Below, one piece after another: positions 27,218-35,640 of a stretch of 64,000 bases of DNA. Made by a program: the position numbers and the translations under genes. The notes under the pieces were generated by a model. That model was given only the letters and a program-made list of their open reading frames with translations. It had not been told where the DNA came from and ran no database searches. Origin of the DNA: Pseudoxanthomonas gei (GTDB taxonomy: Bacteria > Pseudomonadota > Gammaproteobacteria > Xanthomonadales > Xanthomonadaceae). Position 1 is the first letter of the stretch; each line of letters starts with the position of its first letter. The stretch is taken from positions 186,001 through 250,000 of the forward strand of contig NZ_QOVG01000001.1 of NCBI RefSeq assembly GCF_010119615.1. The letters are read 5' to 3'.

Positions 27218-28984
27218 CTATTTGATCCCCACGGCCGCAAATGCGCTTGCCACTGCGGCAACCTTGTACTTCAAGGTTGCGGGCGGGTCTTTGCGGAACA
27301 GCGATCGGGTGGCGGCCAGCACGGCGCGGCGGCTGGCAGCGAAATCCGAGGTGCGGGACAGGTGGATGGTAAGGGCCAGGAAAAACATCGCCGCCACCTG
27401 TTCGGGGCTGAACAGGAATTTCGAACCGCGCTTCCTGGTCAGGATCTTGTAGGCGGCGAAATTATGGATGCCGCTGTTGTCGTGGACCCAGCCATAGTCG
27501 TTGCGCTCGTAGGTGTACGGCGGCACGGACCTGCGGAAATTGCGCATGTGCCTGGGCTGGTCGAAGCGCGTCGGGTCGGCCAGGCTGCGCAGGAACGTGC
27601 CAGGCCCGTTGAAATCACGGCCGACTTCCCAGGTCCACTTGCCGACCGGCTTGCCGCGGTTGCTGATGATCACGCCGAAGATGTCCGAGTAGGATTCATT
27701 GAGCGCGCCGGCCTGGCTCTGGTATTCCAGGCGCGAAGTTGCCTCGGTCACGCCATGGAACAGCTCGTGCGCCACCACGTCCAGCATCGAGGCGATCGAC
27801 AGCATCGAGCCATCGGGAAAGGCGACCTGGCCATACACCATCTGTTCGCCATTCCAGTAGGCGTTGCGCCATTCGCGATCGGTGCCGGTGCTTTCCTCGC
27901 GATCCCAGCAGTTGACCGTGGAAACCACTTCGCCGCCGCGGTTGTCGATGTTGTTGCGTTTGAGCACGTCGCGCAGGAAACGCACGGTTTCAGCGACGTT
28001 TGCATGTGCTCCGATCGCCTCCAGCGGCCAGGGCTTCGGCGGATTTTTATACAGGCTGCCAGGCAGCTTGTCGGCGTCAGCGGTCGGGTCGCGGAAGCGG
28101 AAGCCGTAGGTGGTCAGGTTCAGCGTGCTGTCGTGCATCCGGCGCCTGCTGCCGGTTTTCTCGACCGCAATGGTCCGCGCGCGGCCCAGCGCGTCGACCA
28201 CGGTTTCGTGCACTGCCGACATGGCGGGAATACGGGGCAGGGCGGCGAGCAGGCTACCGGTCAAGGCATCGACGACATAGTCCTTGACGCTGGCGTCGAC
28301 GCCGCGCCTGCCCGCCTTGGTCACTGGCTGCCTGACGTCTTCCACGATGTAGACGAGTTTCCAACTGGCCCGTCGCTGGTCGAAGTAGTAGTTCAGCCTG
28401 GGGGTCTGCGCCAGTCGCGAGACCGCGACGCCAGCCGCCTTCGCCGCGACCGCCAATGCCTCGGCGGGTGCCACCTTGGCCACGTTGGCCACCGCCTTGG
28501 GCGTGCCGATGGAAGAATTGATGGCCAGGCACTGGTTGTCGGCACCCAGCTCCACCACCACCAGCGAGCCATAGACCGGAATCTTGTTGAGATGCTGGCG
28601 GAACTTGACCAGCGTGGTCCCGGTGAGCGGGCTCACTTCGGTGCCCAGGCTCTTGAAATCACTGGGCACGCCACCGGCGACCGGGCGCGAGAATTTCCGC
28701 ACCTCCCTGCTTTCAAGCGCCTGGTCCAGGTAATGGCTCGCAGCGGTCTCCGGGTCGAGCCTGCCTAAGTCCAGAGCCGGCCCCGAGGCCACGCGCATTG
28801 CACTGCGCGTGCGGGGCAGGGCCGCCAGCTTCGCCCGCTCGCCGGCTGCCGACAGGTCGATGGAAAACCCACTCATGCCGTTCTCCGGCAGCAGCGCCTT
28901 GCGCGCCGTGGGCTTGCTGGCGGCGGCGGGCGCTGGCTTCGCGGCACGCTTGGGGGCGGCTCTGGGTGACTTGGACGCCGTCAT
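27218..28984 (-). CDS. M4-family (thermolysin-like) metallopeptidase without signal peptide
   Basis: A 588-aa zinc protease. The catalytic core has HELFH (H406, E407, H410), third ligand in ALNESYSD (E430) and the downstream GIHNFAAYKIL His. About 270 residues of propeptide precede it, including an FTP-like region (TTLVKFRQHLNKIPVYGS) and a PepSY-like region. Oddly, the N-terminus (residues 1-35) is Lys/Ala/Pro-rich like a histone H1 tail and shows no hydrophobic signal sequence. Either export is Sec-independent or the enzyme acts inside the cell or after lysis, as protealysins do, although those have far shorter propeptides. Confidence 0.88.
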   Translation of the reverse strand: MTASKSPRAAPKRAAKPAPAAASKPTARKALLPENGMSGFSIDLSAAGERAKLAALPRTRSAMRVASGPALDLGRLDPETAASHYLDQALESREVRKFSRPVAGGVPSDFKSLGTEVSPLTGTTLVKFRQHLNKIPVYGSLVVVELGADNQCLAINSSIGTPKAVANVAKVAPAEALAVAAKAAGVAVSRLAQTPRLNYYFDQRRASWKLVYIVEDVRQPVTKAGRRGVDASVKDYVVDALTGSLLAALPRIPAMSAVHETVVDALGRARTIAVEKTGSRRRMHDSTLNLTTYGFRFRDPTADADKLPGSLYKNPPKPWPLEAIGAHANVAETVRFLRDVLKRNNIDNRGGEVVSTVNCWDREESTGTDREWRNAYWNGEQMVYGQVAFPDGSMLSIASMLDVVAHELFHGVTEATSRLEYQSQAGALNESYSDIFGVIISNRGKPVGKWTWEVGRDFNGPGTFLRSLADPTRFDQPRHMRNFRRSVPPYTYERNDYGWVHDNSGIHNFAAYKILTRKRGSKFLFSPEQVAAMFFLALTIHLSRTSDFAASRRAVLAATRSLFRKDPPATLKYKVAAVASAFAAVGIK

Positions 28985-29017
28985 GTCTGCATGCTCCGGT
29001 AGGACTTCGTCGACTTG

Positions 29018-30631
29018 CTAATCGTAGGCCTTGAGCAGGGCAATCCTGAAATCGGGGGGCAGGTTCGGCTGCGCCCGCAGACGATCCAGGAAGCTGCGGT
29101 CGCCCGCGACCGTCAGCGGATCCAGCGTCAGCGGCCCCAGTAATTTCGACAGCGGCGTGGCCAGCGCCTCGCTCGCAACCATGGCCGAAATCCTGCGGGG
29201 AGCATCGGGCTCGCCGCGAAAGCGCGTGCGGAGGGACAGTCCGGCCGGCTCCTCATGTTCCAGTTCCAGGAACCAGCGCGGCCTGGCCTTGGCAGCCGCG
29301 GTACGCAAGCGCTGCGGCGGGTGCTCGATTGCATGGGCCAGGGCAGGCAAATCCTTCAGGCCAGCCTGCAGGCGATCCACCGCCTGGCGCAAGGTCAGCC
29401 GCGAAGCAGAAGCCAGCGGATCGGCAATCCGCAGGTCCAGGCGCCTGCGCAGTCCGGCCACTTTCCAGTCTTCCAGCCGCGCTTCATCGGGCATGAGCCT
29501 GGGCAGGCCGTAACGTCGTATTCCGTCGATCACGACCAGGCTGAGGTCGGTTTCGCTGGCTTTGATCAGCTGCAGGTAGGGATCGGCCTCGACCCCGCGC
29601 ACCACGATCAGGTCGGCGCGCTTGCCCGCTTCCAGCGAACCCAGGCCCTGGTCCCACTTGAGCATTTTCGCCGCGTTGCGCGTGGCCATGGCGACGATGT
29701 CCCTGGCCGGAAACAGCCCCCCGTTCTGCTCGCTGTAGGCATGGGCGGCCTTGAGTTCGCCGAGCAGGCTCTTGCTGCCACTGGGTGACCAGTCCGAGCC
29801 CAGGCCGATGGTCACGCCTTCGGCCTGGGCAGCGGCCATGTCCGCAGTCTTGCCATACAGCAGCAGGTTGCTGAGCGGGGACCACACCATGCCGCCGCCA
29901 TGCGCGGCCAGCAGCTTGAAATCGGCGCGCTGCAGGGCCACGCAGTGGATGCCGACCAGGGCATCGGTGATGGCGACCCGGCCGTCTGGAAGGCTGAGGC
30001 TGTGGAAGTGGTTGCGCGCTCGTGCATCGGTGCCTTCGCTCAGGTGCAGCAAGAGGCAAGTGCAGGTCTGCAGATGGGCCAGGAACCGGGTGGCGGATTT
30101 CGCCTCGACGTCGCCAATGCGTGCCTTGGCCGCGGGCAGGTCCGGCCCGTCGGAGATCTCGACGTTGCGCAGCAGGCCATCGTAATAGCGGCGTATGCCG
30201 GAGTTGCTGAAAAGGGCGATGCCCTGCGAGGTCGTGACGCCGCCGAGCAGGCTCTTGCATTCGGCGAAACGCGCGATGGCCTCCGGAAAACCGTCGGTCT
30301 GTCCAAGCACGTTCATCGGGCCGCTGATCAGCCGCCGATAGTCCGCGTGCGCACCCCAGTCGTCCCGGTTGGTGTACTGCTTCGGCACCTGCCACAACGC
30401 CAATGCGTCATAGCTGAGGTGGTTGTGCAGGTCCATCAATCCGGGATACAGCGTGCCGCCGGTAGCAAGCACCTTGATGCTTTCGAAGCCAGGCGGAGGC
30501 GGCGCAGCGGCCGGCGCGATGGCCGTAATCCTGTTTGCATCGATATAGACGACTGCGTTGGCGTGCACACGATCGCCTGCATCCATGCTGACCACGCGGC
30601 CCTTGAGTGCAAGCTTCGCTGCTTCGGGCAT
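29018..30631 (-). CDS. metal-dependent amidohydrolase (imidazolonepropionase-like)
   Basis: A 537-aa TIM-barrel amidohydrolase. Metal site DLHNH (H69, H71), later GIHCVALQ and the SDWSPSGSKSLLGELKAAH region; the C-terminal TRNAAKMLKWDQGLGSLEAGKRADLIVV is typical of the superfamily. About 170 C-terminal residues follow the usual domain and are unassigned. ATG 30631 has GGAGAG upstream; the frame is open to 30727. It lies 33 bp upstream of the M4 peptidase on the same strand, so the two may be co-transcribed. Substrate unknown; no signal peptide. Confidence 0.86.
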   Translation of the reverse strand: MPEAAKLALKGRVVSMDAGDRVHANAVVYIDANRITAIAPAAAPPPPGFESIKVLATGGTLYPGLMDLHNHLSYDALALWQVPKQYTNRDDWGAHADYRRLISGPMNVLGQTDGFPEAIARFAECKSLLGGVTTSQGIALFSNSGIRRYYDGLLRNVEISDGPDLPAAKARIGDVEAKSATRFLAHLQTCTCLLLHLSEGTDARARNHFHSLSLPDGRVAITDALVGIHCVALQRADFKLLAAHGGGMVWSPLSNLLLYGKTADMAAAQAEGVTIGLGSDWSPSGSKSLLGELKAAHAYSEQNGGLFPARDIVAMATRNAAKMLKWDQGLGSLEAGKRADLIVVRGVEADPYLQLIKASETDLSLVVIDGIRRYGLPRLMPDEARLEDWKVAGLRRRLDLRIADPLASASRLTLRQAVDRLQAGLKDLPALAHAIEHPPQRLRTAAAKARPRWFLELEHEEPAGLSLRTRFRGEPDAPRRISAMVASEALATPLSKLLGPLTLDPLTVAGDRSFLDRLRAQPNLPPDFRIALLKAYD

Positions 30632-30920
30632 GGCGTGCGGCTCTCCAGACCAGTCCGGTCGATGGCGCGGGTAAGGGAATGCATTGGCAAGGCCGGCGAA
30701 AACAACGCGTCGTTTCCAGCCGTGCAAAGGCCAACCCAGTAGTCAACGCCAGTAGCGAAATTCTGCGGACACTCGTTTGCCTGTGCGGTGGCTTGCCCAT
30801 GACTGCAGTGGCACCTAGTGCAGGAATTGCGCAGCGGCGGCCGGCATGACGTCGCAGCTGCAGCCTGAGCAGCTGGTCGCGCCTTACCGGCCATCGCGCT
30901 TCATGGCATCATTATCGGCA

Positions 30921-31685
30921 ATGAGCGAACCCATCCCCCTGGACCTTGCGCATCTGCGCAAGAGTTGCGCGCATTGCTCGCTGCAACAGTTGTGCCTGCC
31001 TGCCGGCATCGATGCGGAAGAACTGGCGCGGCTGGACCAGATCGTCAAGCTGCGGCGCCCCACCCAGCGCAACGAACGCCTGTTCCGCATCTCCGATCCC
31101 CTGGTTTCCCTGTACATCGCGCGCGATGGCGCCTTCAAGACGGTCAGCATCAGCGAGGAAGGCGAAGAGCAGATCGTCGGCTTCCATCTTCCCGGCGAGC
31201 TGATCGGACTGGATGCGCTGGGTCATGGCGTCCACCGCTGCGAAGCGATCGCGTTGACCACGGCCAGCGTATGCGAAGTGCCGCTGGTGCAACTCACTGC
31301 GGTGGCCGCGCAACTCCCGCGACTGCAGCAGCAACTGCTGCGCGTCATCGGGCAGGGCATGGGCCGCGACCAGGACCATCTCAATATCCTGGTGAAGCGC
31401 CAGGCCAACGAACGCATCGCGCTGTTCCTGCACGGGCTCGGCGAGCGCTACCAGCTGATCGGGCAATCCGGCCTGCAGTTCAAGCTGCCGATGAGCCGCG
31501 AAGACATCGCCAACTACCTGGGGCTGGCGCTGGAAACGGTGAGTCGCGGTTTCACCCGGCTGCAGGAAGACGGTGTCATTTCAGTGCATGGACGCCTGAT
31601 CGAAATCAGCGATCCCGGCCAGCTCAACCGCCTGGCGCATGTCCGCGAAGCAGCGCCTCTGCCGTTGCGCGGCTCGGCCGGCTGA
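30921..31685 (+). CDS. fnr: FNR-type oxygen-sensing transcription regulator
   Basis: A 254-aa CRP/FNR-family protein. The N-terminal KSCAHCSLQQLC (C16, C19, C25) plus HRC (C107) are the four ligands of the oxygen-labile [4Fe-4S] cluster of FNR. The cAMP-like fold has GEEQIVGFHLPGELIGLD; the C-terminal helix-turn-helix has DIANYLGLALETVSR, with E-x-x-S-R that reads TTGAT half-sites. Start uncertain: 30921, 30903 or 30846 are all in frame. It converges on the cbb3 assembly genes, whose structural operon carries a perfect FNR box. Confidence 0.93.
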   Translation: MSEPIPLDLAHLRKSCAHCSLQQLCLPAGIDAEELARLDQIVKLRRPTQRNERLFRISDPLVSLYIARDGAFKTVSISEEGEEQIVGFHLPGELIGLDALGHGVHRCEAIALTTASVCEVPLVQLTAVAAQLPRLQQQLLRVIGQGMGRDQDHLNILVKRQANERIALFLHGLGERYQLIGQSGLQFKLPMSREDIANYLGLALETVSRGFTRLQEDGVISVHGRLIEISDPGQLNRLAHVREAAPLPLRGSAG

Positions 31686-31702
31686 GCAGTTCGGCGAGCA
31701 TC

Positions 31703-32428
31703 TCAGCCAGGCAGGCTGGCGCAGCCCAGGGCAGTCAGCAGTGCGTGTGCAGCAGGCACGTGCATGAGCCACGGCGCGGCCACGGTAAGCAGTCCGGCAA
31801 GCAGGATCACGGCGGCGGCAGTGCCGCGCCAGGCCGGTCTTTGCAGCCACCGTCCCAGGCGCTGACCCGACCAGGTCAGCGGCAGCATCACCGGCAGGGT
31901 CGCCAGGCCGAAGGCGGCCATGGTCAGACCGCCATTCACCGCATCGGCCTGCAGCCATGCTGCCGCCAGCAGCGTGGTGCTCAGTCCGCACGGCATCCAG
32001 CCCCACAGCATGCCCAGCGCAATGCGTTTGCCGCGCGTGTCGGCCGGCAGCAGGCGCCGCTGCAGCGGCTGCAGTTTCCGCCAGACGCCCGCGCCGGGGC
32101 GTGACAGGAAGCCGAGCCGGCCGCGGCGGTCGAGCAGGCGCAGCGCGGCAAGTATCAGCACCAGTCCAACGGTTGCCCGCAACGCAGTGCTGAGCCATTC
32201 GACGCGTGCCAGGTTGAGGATGCTGCTGCCAAACGCGCCCGCGATCACCCCGGCCAGCGTGTAGCCGAGGATGCGGCCGAGGTTGGGTTCCAGCGCTGCC
32301 ATCCAGCCGCCGCGCGGCGCCATTGCCGAGAAGCCGGTGGCAATGCCGCCGCACATCGCCGCGCAGTGCACGCCGCCCATCAATCCGGTCAGCGCGGCCG
32401 CGCCCAGGGTCAGCCAGTCAATCGGCAT
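31703..32428 (-). CDS. sulfite exporter TauE/SafE-family membrane protein of the cbb3 cluster
   Basis: A 241-aa protein with six to seven helices. The N-terminal GGVHCAAMCGGIATGFS and WGWMPCGLSTT motifs define the Cys-containing TauE/SafE subgroup that often follows ccoS. In cbb3 loci this subgroup is linked to oxidase maturation, probably copper handling, but the role is not settled. ATG 32428; overlaps the end of ccoS by 11 bp. Confidence 0.85.
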   Translation of the reverse strand: MPIDWLTLGAAALTGLMGGVHCAAMCGGIATGFSAMAPRGGWMAALEPNLGRILGYTLAGVIAGAFGSSILNLARVEWLSTALRATVGLVLILAALRLLDRRGRLGFLSRPGAGVWRKLQPLQRRLLPADTRGKRIALGMLWGWMPCGLSTTLLAAAWLQADAVNGGLTMAAFGLATLPVMLPLTWSGQRLGRWLQRPAWRGTAAAVILLAGLLTVAAPWLMHVPAAHALLTALGCASLPG

Positions 32429-32642
32429 CTGGGTTCTGGTCGTTGCCTGCGGCGTCCACATGGGTCGCCGCCGGTGTTGACGGCGCATGGCGCGGCCGCT
32501 CGTGCGGATCATCGCGCAGGATGTCGAGTGCGGGCGTGTCCATGTCGTCGAACTGGCCGCGCCGGACCGCCCACACGAATGCCCAGGCGGCGGCGGCCAG
32601 CAGGACCAGGCTGAGCGGAATCAGGAACAGCAGGATGTTCAT
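32418..32642 (-). CDS. ccoS: cbb3-type oxidase assembly protein CcoS
   Basis: A 74-aa single-span protein: helix MNILLFLIPLSLVLLAAAAW, then FVWAVRRGQFDDMDTPALD, the diagnostic CcoS stretch. Needed for haem b and copper insertion in CcoN in other bacteria. The tail (HAPSTPAATHVDAAGNDQNP) is a little longer than usual. ATG 32642 overlaps the ccoI stop (ATGA). Confidence 0.93.
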   Translation of the reverse strand: MNILLFLIPLSLVLLAAAAWAFVWAVRRGQFDDMDTPALDILRDDPHERPRHAPSTPAATHVDAAGNDQNPDAD

Positions 32643-35074
32643 GGCGACATGGCCGCAGGCGCGCAGGTCAGGCGCAAGGCATTCAACGTGACGATCAGCG
32701 AAGACACCGCCATGCCCAGCGCAGCGACCCAAGGCGTCACCATGCCGGCGGCAGCCAAAGGCAACGCCAACAGGTTGTAGCCCAGGGCCCAGCCCAGGTT
32801 CTGGCGGATCACCTGGCGGGTACGCCGCGCCACGATGACAGCCTGGGGGATGCGCATGAGCGAGGCGCCGGTCAGCACCAGGTCGGCGGCACGCTGGGCC
32901 AGGGCCGCGCCTTCGCCCATGGCCAGGGAGACATCGGCGCCGGCCAGCACGGGAGCGTCATTGAGGCCGTCGCCGACCATGGCTACGCGGCGGCCGAGGC
33001 CCTGCAGTTCGTGGACGTAGGCGAGCTTGTCCTCGGGCGACTGTCGCGCACGTGCGTGATCGATACCCACCTGCGCGGCAAAGTGGCCCACGGCGGCTTC
33101 GCCATCACCGCTCGACAGATGCACGCACAGGCCCTGTGCGCGCAGCGCGTCAATGGCCATGCATGCGTCCTTGCGTTGCGATTCCTGCAGGATGAAACGG
33201 GCCGACGGGCGCGTGCCGTCGCCCAGCCAGATGCAGCCATCATCGGCGGCCGCCGCGGCGAAGCCGGCCTGGCCCAGTCGCCAGTGGCGTCCGTCGACCA
33301 TGCCCTCGATTCCCTGTCCGGCCACGGCTCGCACGGACTGCACGTCCATGCCGGCATCAGTGCCAGCGCCGGCGGCGGCGAGGGCCCGCGCGATCGGATG
33401 GCCGCCGTCGCGTTCCAGTGCAGCAGCGACGCGCAGCGCCTGCGCTTCGTCCATGCCGGGGAAGGCCTCGATCCTGACCAGCACCGGCTTGCCGTCGCTC
33501 AGCGTGCCGGTCTTGTCGAAAACGATGTCGGTGGCGCCAGCCAGTCGTTCCAGCGCGTTGTCGCGCAGCGGCAGCACGCCCAGCTTCGCCAGCGCGCCGT
33601 GCGCGGCGGCCAGTGCGGCGGGCACGGCCAGCGACAGCGCGCAGGGACAGCTGATCACCAGCAACGCCAGGGTGACTTCGAAGGCGCGCGCAGGATCATG
33701 CACGCGCCAGAACAGGTATACCGCCACGGCGACCACCAGCAGGACGGTGACGAAGTGGCGGGCAATGCGCTCGGCGCCACGGGCCAGGGCCGGGCGTTGC
33801 GCCTGGGCCTGGCCAACCAGTCGCGCCAGTTGCGACAGCCGCGTGGCGCTGCCGGTTTCGGTGACGCGCAGGCGCGCCGGTTGTTCACGGCATACGGTGC
33901 CGGCGAATACCCGGTCGCCGGCGGCTTTTTCCATGGGATGCGATTCACCGGTAAGCAGTGCTTCCTCGAAGCGCGCCGGCTCCAGCAGCACGCCATCGGC
34001 CGGCACCACCTCGCCCACTGCCACGCAGGCAACGTCGTCGGCAAGCAGTGCACTGATCGGCACGGTTTCACGGCTGCCATCGCCGCGCTGGCGGGTGGCG
34101 AAGGCGGGACGGGCGCGGGCCAGGGCGTCCACCTGGGAAGTGGCGATGCGGCGGGCGCGCTGTTCCAGCATGCGCGCGCCCAGCAGCAGGAACACGAACA
34201 TCACCGCCGCGTCGTACCAGACGTGGGCGCCGCCGCGCATGGTTTCGAACACGCTGGCGAAATAGGCCAGCAAGGTTGAGCCGCCGATCAGCGTGTCCAT
34301 GCCGGGCTGGCGCTGGCGCAGCTCGCGCCAGGCCCCGGCCAGGAACGGCCAGCCGGCGTAGAACACCACCGGCGTGGACACCAGGAACGTGATCCAGCGG
34401 AAAAAATCGCGGGTCGGTACCGACATGGTGTTGCCGAAGTCCAGATACAGCGCCTCGGCGAACATCATGGCCTGCATCGATCCCAGCCCGGCGATGCCGA
34501 TACGGGCCAGGGCACGGTTGCGTTCGCGGCGGCGTTCGCGCTCGCTGGCCTCGCCACCACCCAGGTAGGGCCGGTAGCCCAAGGTCACCAGGCGCTGCAG
34601 CGGCTGCGAGAGGGTAGTGCGGGCGGGATCCCAGGCCAGGCGGATGCGGCCGGTCATCGCATTGGCCCCGGCTTCGATCACACCGGGCTCGCGCGCCAGC
34701 ACGCGATCGATTAGCCAGGCGCAGGCCGCGCAGCGCATGCCGTCGGTGAGCAGGGTGATCTCGCGGCCGCCTTCCACTTCGTAGGCATGCTCGGCCAGTA
34801 CCTCGTCGCGATCCCACACCGAAAGGTCGACCGGTTCGGTGCCCACGCGCGCAGCCAGCTGGCTGCGCAACCGGTAGTAGTCGTCCAGGTCGGCTTCGCC
34901 GATCCACTGCGCGGCAGCGGCGCAGCCATCGCAGCAGAACTGGCGCCAGCTGCCGTCGACCAGCACGCGCGCGGGCAGGGCGGGCAGGGGTTCGCCGCAA
35001 TGATGGCAACCCGGGTGGGTGCCCAGGAGCCCGTCATCGCGCGCAGGCACGCCGGGGGTCAGCGCCACCGCCAT
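32639..35074 (-). CDS. ccoI: copper-translocating P-type ATPase CcoI
   Basis: An 811-aa P1B-type ATPase that supplies copper for cbb3 oxidase. N-terminal CHHCGEPLP and FCCDGCAAA zinc/copper-type cysteines, a heavy-metal domain with MRCAACAWL, the membrane motif ISCPCALSL (CPC), phosphorylation site FDKTGTLSDG, ERDGGHPIARAL and the hinge GDGLNDAPVLAGADVS. The Cys-rich N-terminus is characteristic of CcoI/FixI rather than CopA. Starts eight bases past the ccoH stop. Confidence 0.95.
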   Translation of the reverse strand: MAVALTPGVPARDDGLLGTHPGCHHCGEPLPALPARVLVDGSWRQFCCDGCAAAAQWIGEADLDDYYRLRSQLAARVGTEPVDLSVWDRDEVLAEHAYEVEGGREITLLTDGMRCAACAWLIDRVLAREPGVIEAGANAMTGRIRLAWDPARTTLSQPLQRLVTLGYRPYLGGGEASERERRRERNRALARIGIAGLGSMQAMMFAEALYLDFGNTMSVPTRDFFRWITFLVSTPVVFYAGWPFLAGAWRELRQRQPGMDTLIGGSTLLAYFASVFETMRGGAHVWYDAAVMFVFLLLGARMLEQRARRIATSQVDALARARPAFATRQRGDGSRETVPISALLADDVACVAVGEVVPADGVLLEPARFEEALLTGESHPMEKAAGDRVFAGTVCREQPARLRVTETGSATRLSQLARLVGQAQAQRPALARGAERIARHFVTVLLVVAVAVYLFWRVHDPARAFEVTLALLVISCPCALSLAVPAALAAAHGALAKLGVLPLRDNALERLAGATDIVFDKTGTLSDGKPVLVRIEAFPGMDEAQALRVAAALERDGGHPIARALAAAGAGTDAGMDVQSVRAVAGQGIEGMVDGRHWRLGQAGFAAAAADDGCIWLGDGTRPSARFILQESQRKDACMAIDALRAQGLCVHLSSGDGEAAVGHFAAQVGIDHARARQSPEDKLAYVHELQGLGRRVAMVGDGLNDAPVLAGADVSLAMGEGAALAQRAADLVLTGASLMRIPQAVIVARRTRQVIRQNLGWALGYNLLALPLAAAGMVTPWVAALGMAVSSLIVTLNALRLTCAPAAMSP

Positions 35075-35082
35075 TGCATCGC

Positions 35083-35640
35083 CTACCGTGCTTCCAGCCG
35101 CGGCTGCAGGTTGGTGGCCAATTGGCCGCGGGGCAGGCGGCCCTGCAGGCGCCAGTGGCCGTCGGCCGGGCCCAGGCGGATGTTCCAGTCATGGCTGGCG
35201 TCCAGGTCGGCGGCCGCGCGCCAACCCAGCTCGGTGGGCTGCAGCAGCAGGGCAACATCCAGTTCCGCACGGGTCGGGTGCGCCAGGGCCAGCCGCAGCG
35301 GGACGTTGCGCTCGAAGTCGCCGCTCACCGGCAGCACTTCCACCAGTTTTCGCTCAGGGTCCAGCCGCACGATCGCACTGAGCCTGGCCGCGCCCGCGGC
35401 TTCGTCCGGGCCCAGGTCGGTGGTCTGGATCTGCGCGGTGCGCCTGACCTGGTCGGGCGAGGTGTCAATGGCGTCACTGCCGCCGGCCACGATGACCATG
35501 ATGATGCCCGCCACCACCGAGGCCAGCGGCAGGCCGATCACCAGCCACATCACCGGCTGCCGCCAGGGCGACGTCCGCGGCCTGTCATGCGCGGGCTTGC
35601 CTTGCGGGGTCGGGTCTTGCGTGGGCTTGGGGGAATTCAT
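35083..35640 (-). CDS. ccoH: FixH/CcoH family protein
   Basis: A 185-aa single-span protein (helix about 32-53, MWLVIGLPLASVVAGIIMVI) with a periplasmic beta domain (LRLALAHPTRAELDVALLL, WNIRLGPADGHWRLQGRLP). FixH stabilises the cbb3 complex late in assembly. The ccoG stop and this ATG overlap as TGATG (35642-35638), a sign of coupled translation. Confidence 0.9.
   Translation of the reverse strand: MNSPKPTQDPTPQGKPAHDRPRTSPWRQPVMWLVIGLPLASVVAGIIMVIVAGGSDAIDTSPDQVRRTAQIQTTDLGPDEAAGAARLSAIVRLDPERKLVEVLPVSGDFERNVPLRLALAHPTRAELDVALLLQPTELGWRAAADLDASHDWNIRLGPADGHWRLQGRLPRGQLATNLQPRLEAR

Noticed and set aside
31680-31708. Bidirectional terminator between fnr and the TauE/SafE-like gene
   Set aside because: A 7-bp GGCTGAG/CTCAGCC stem with a 15-base loop but no T tract on either strand.
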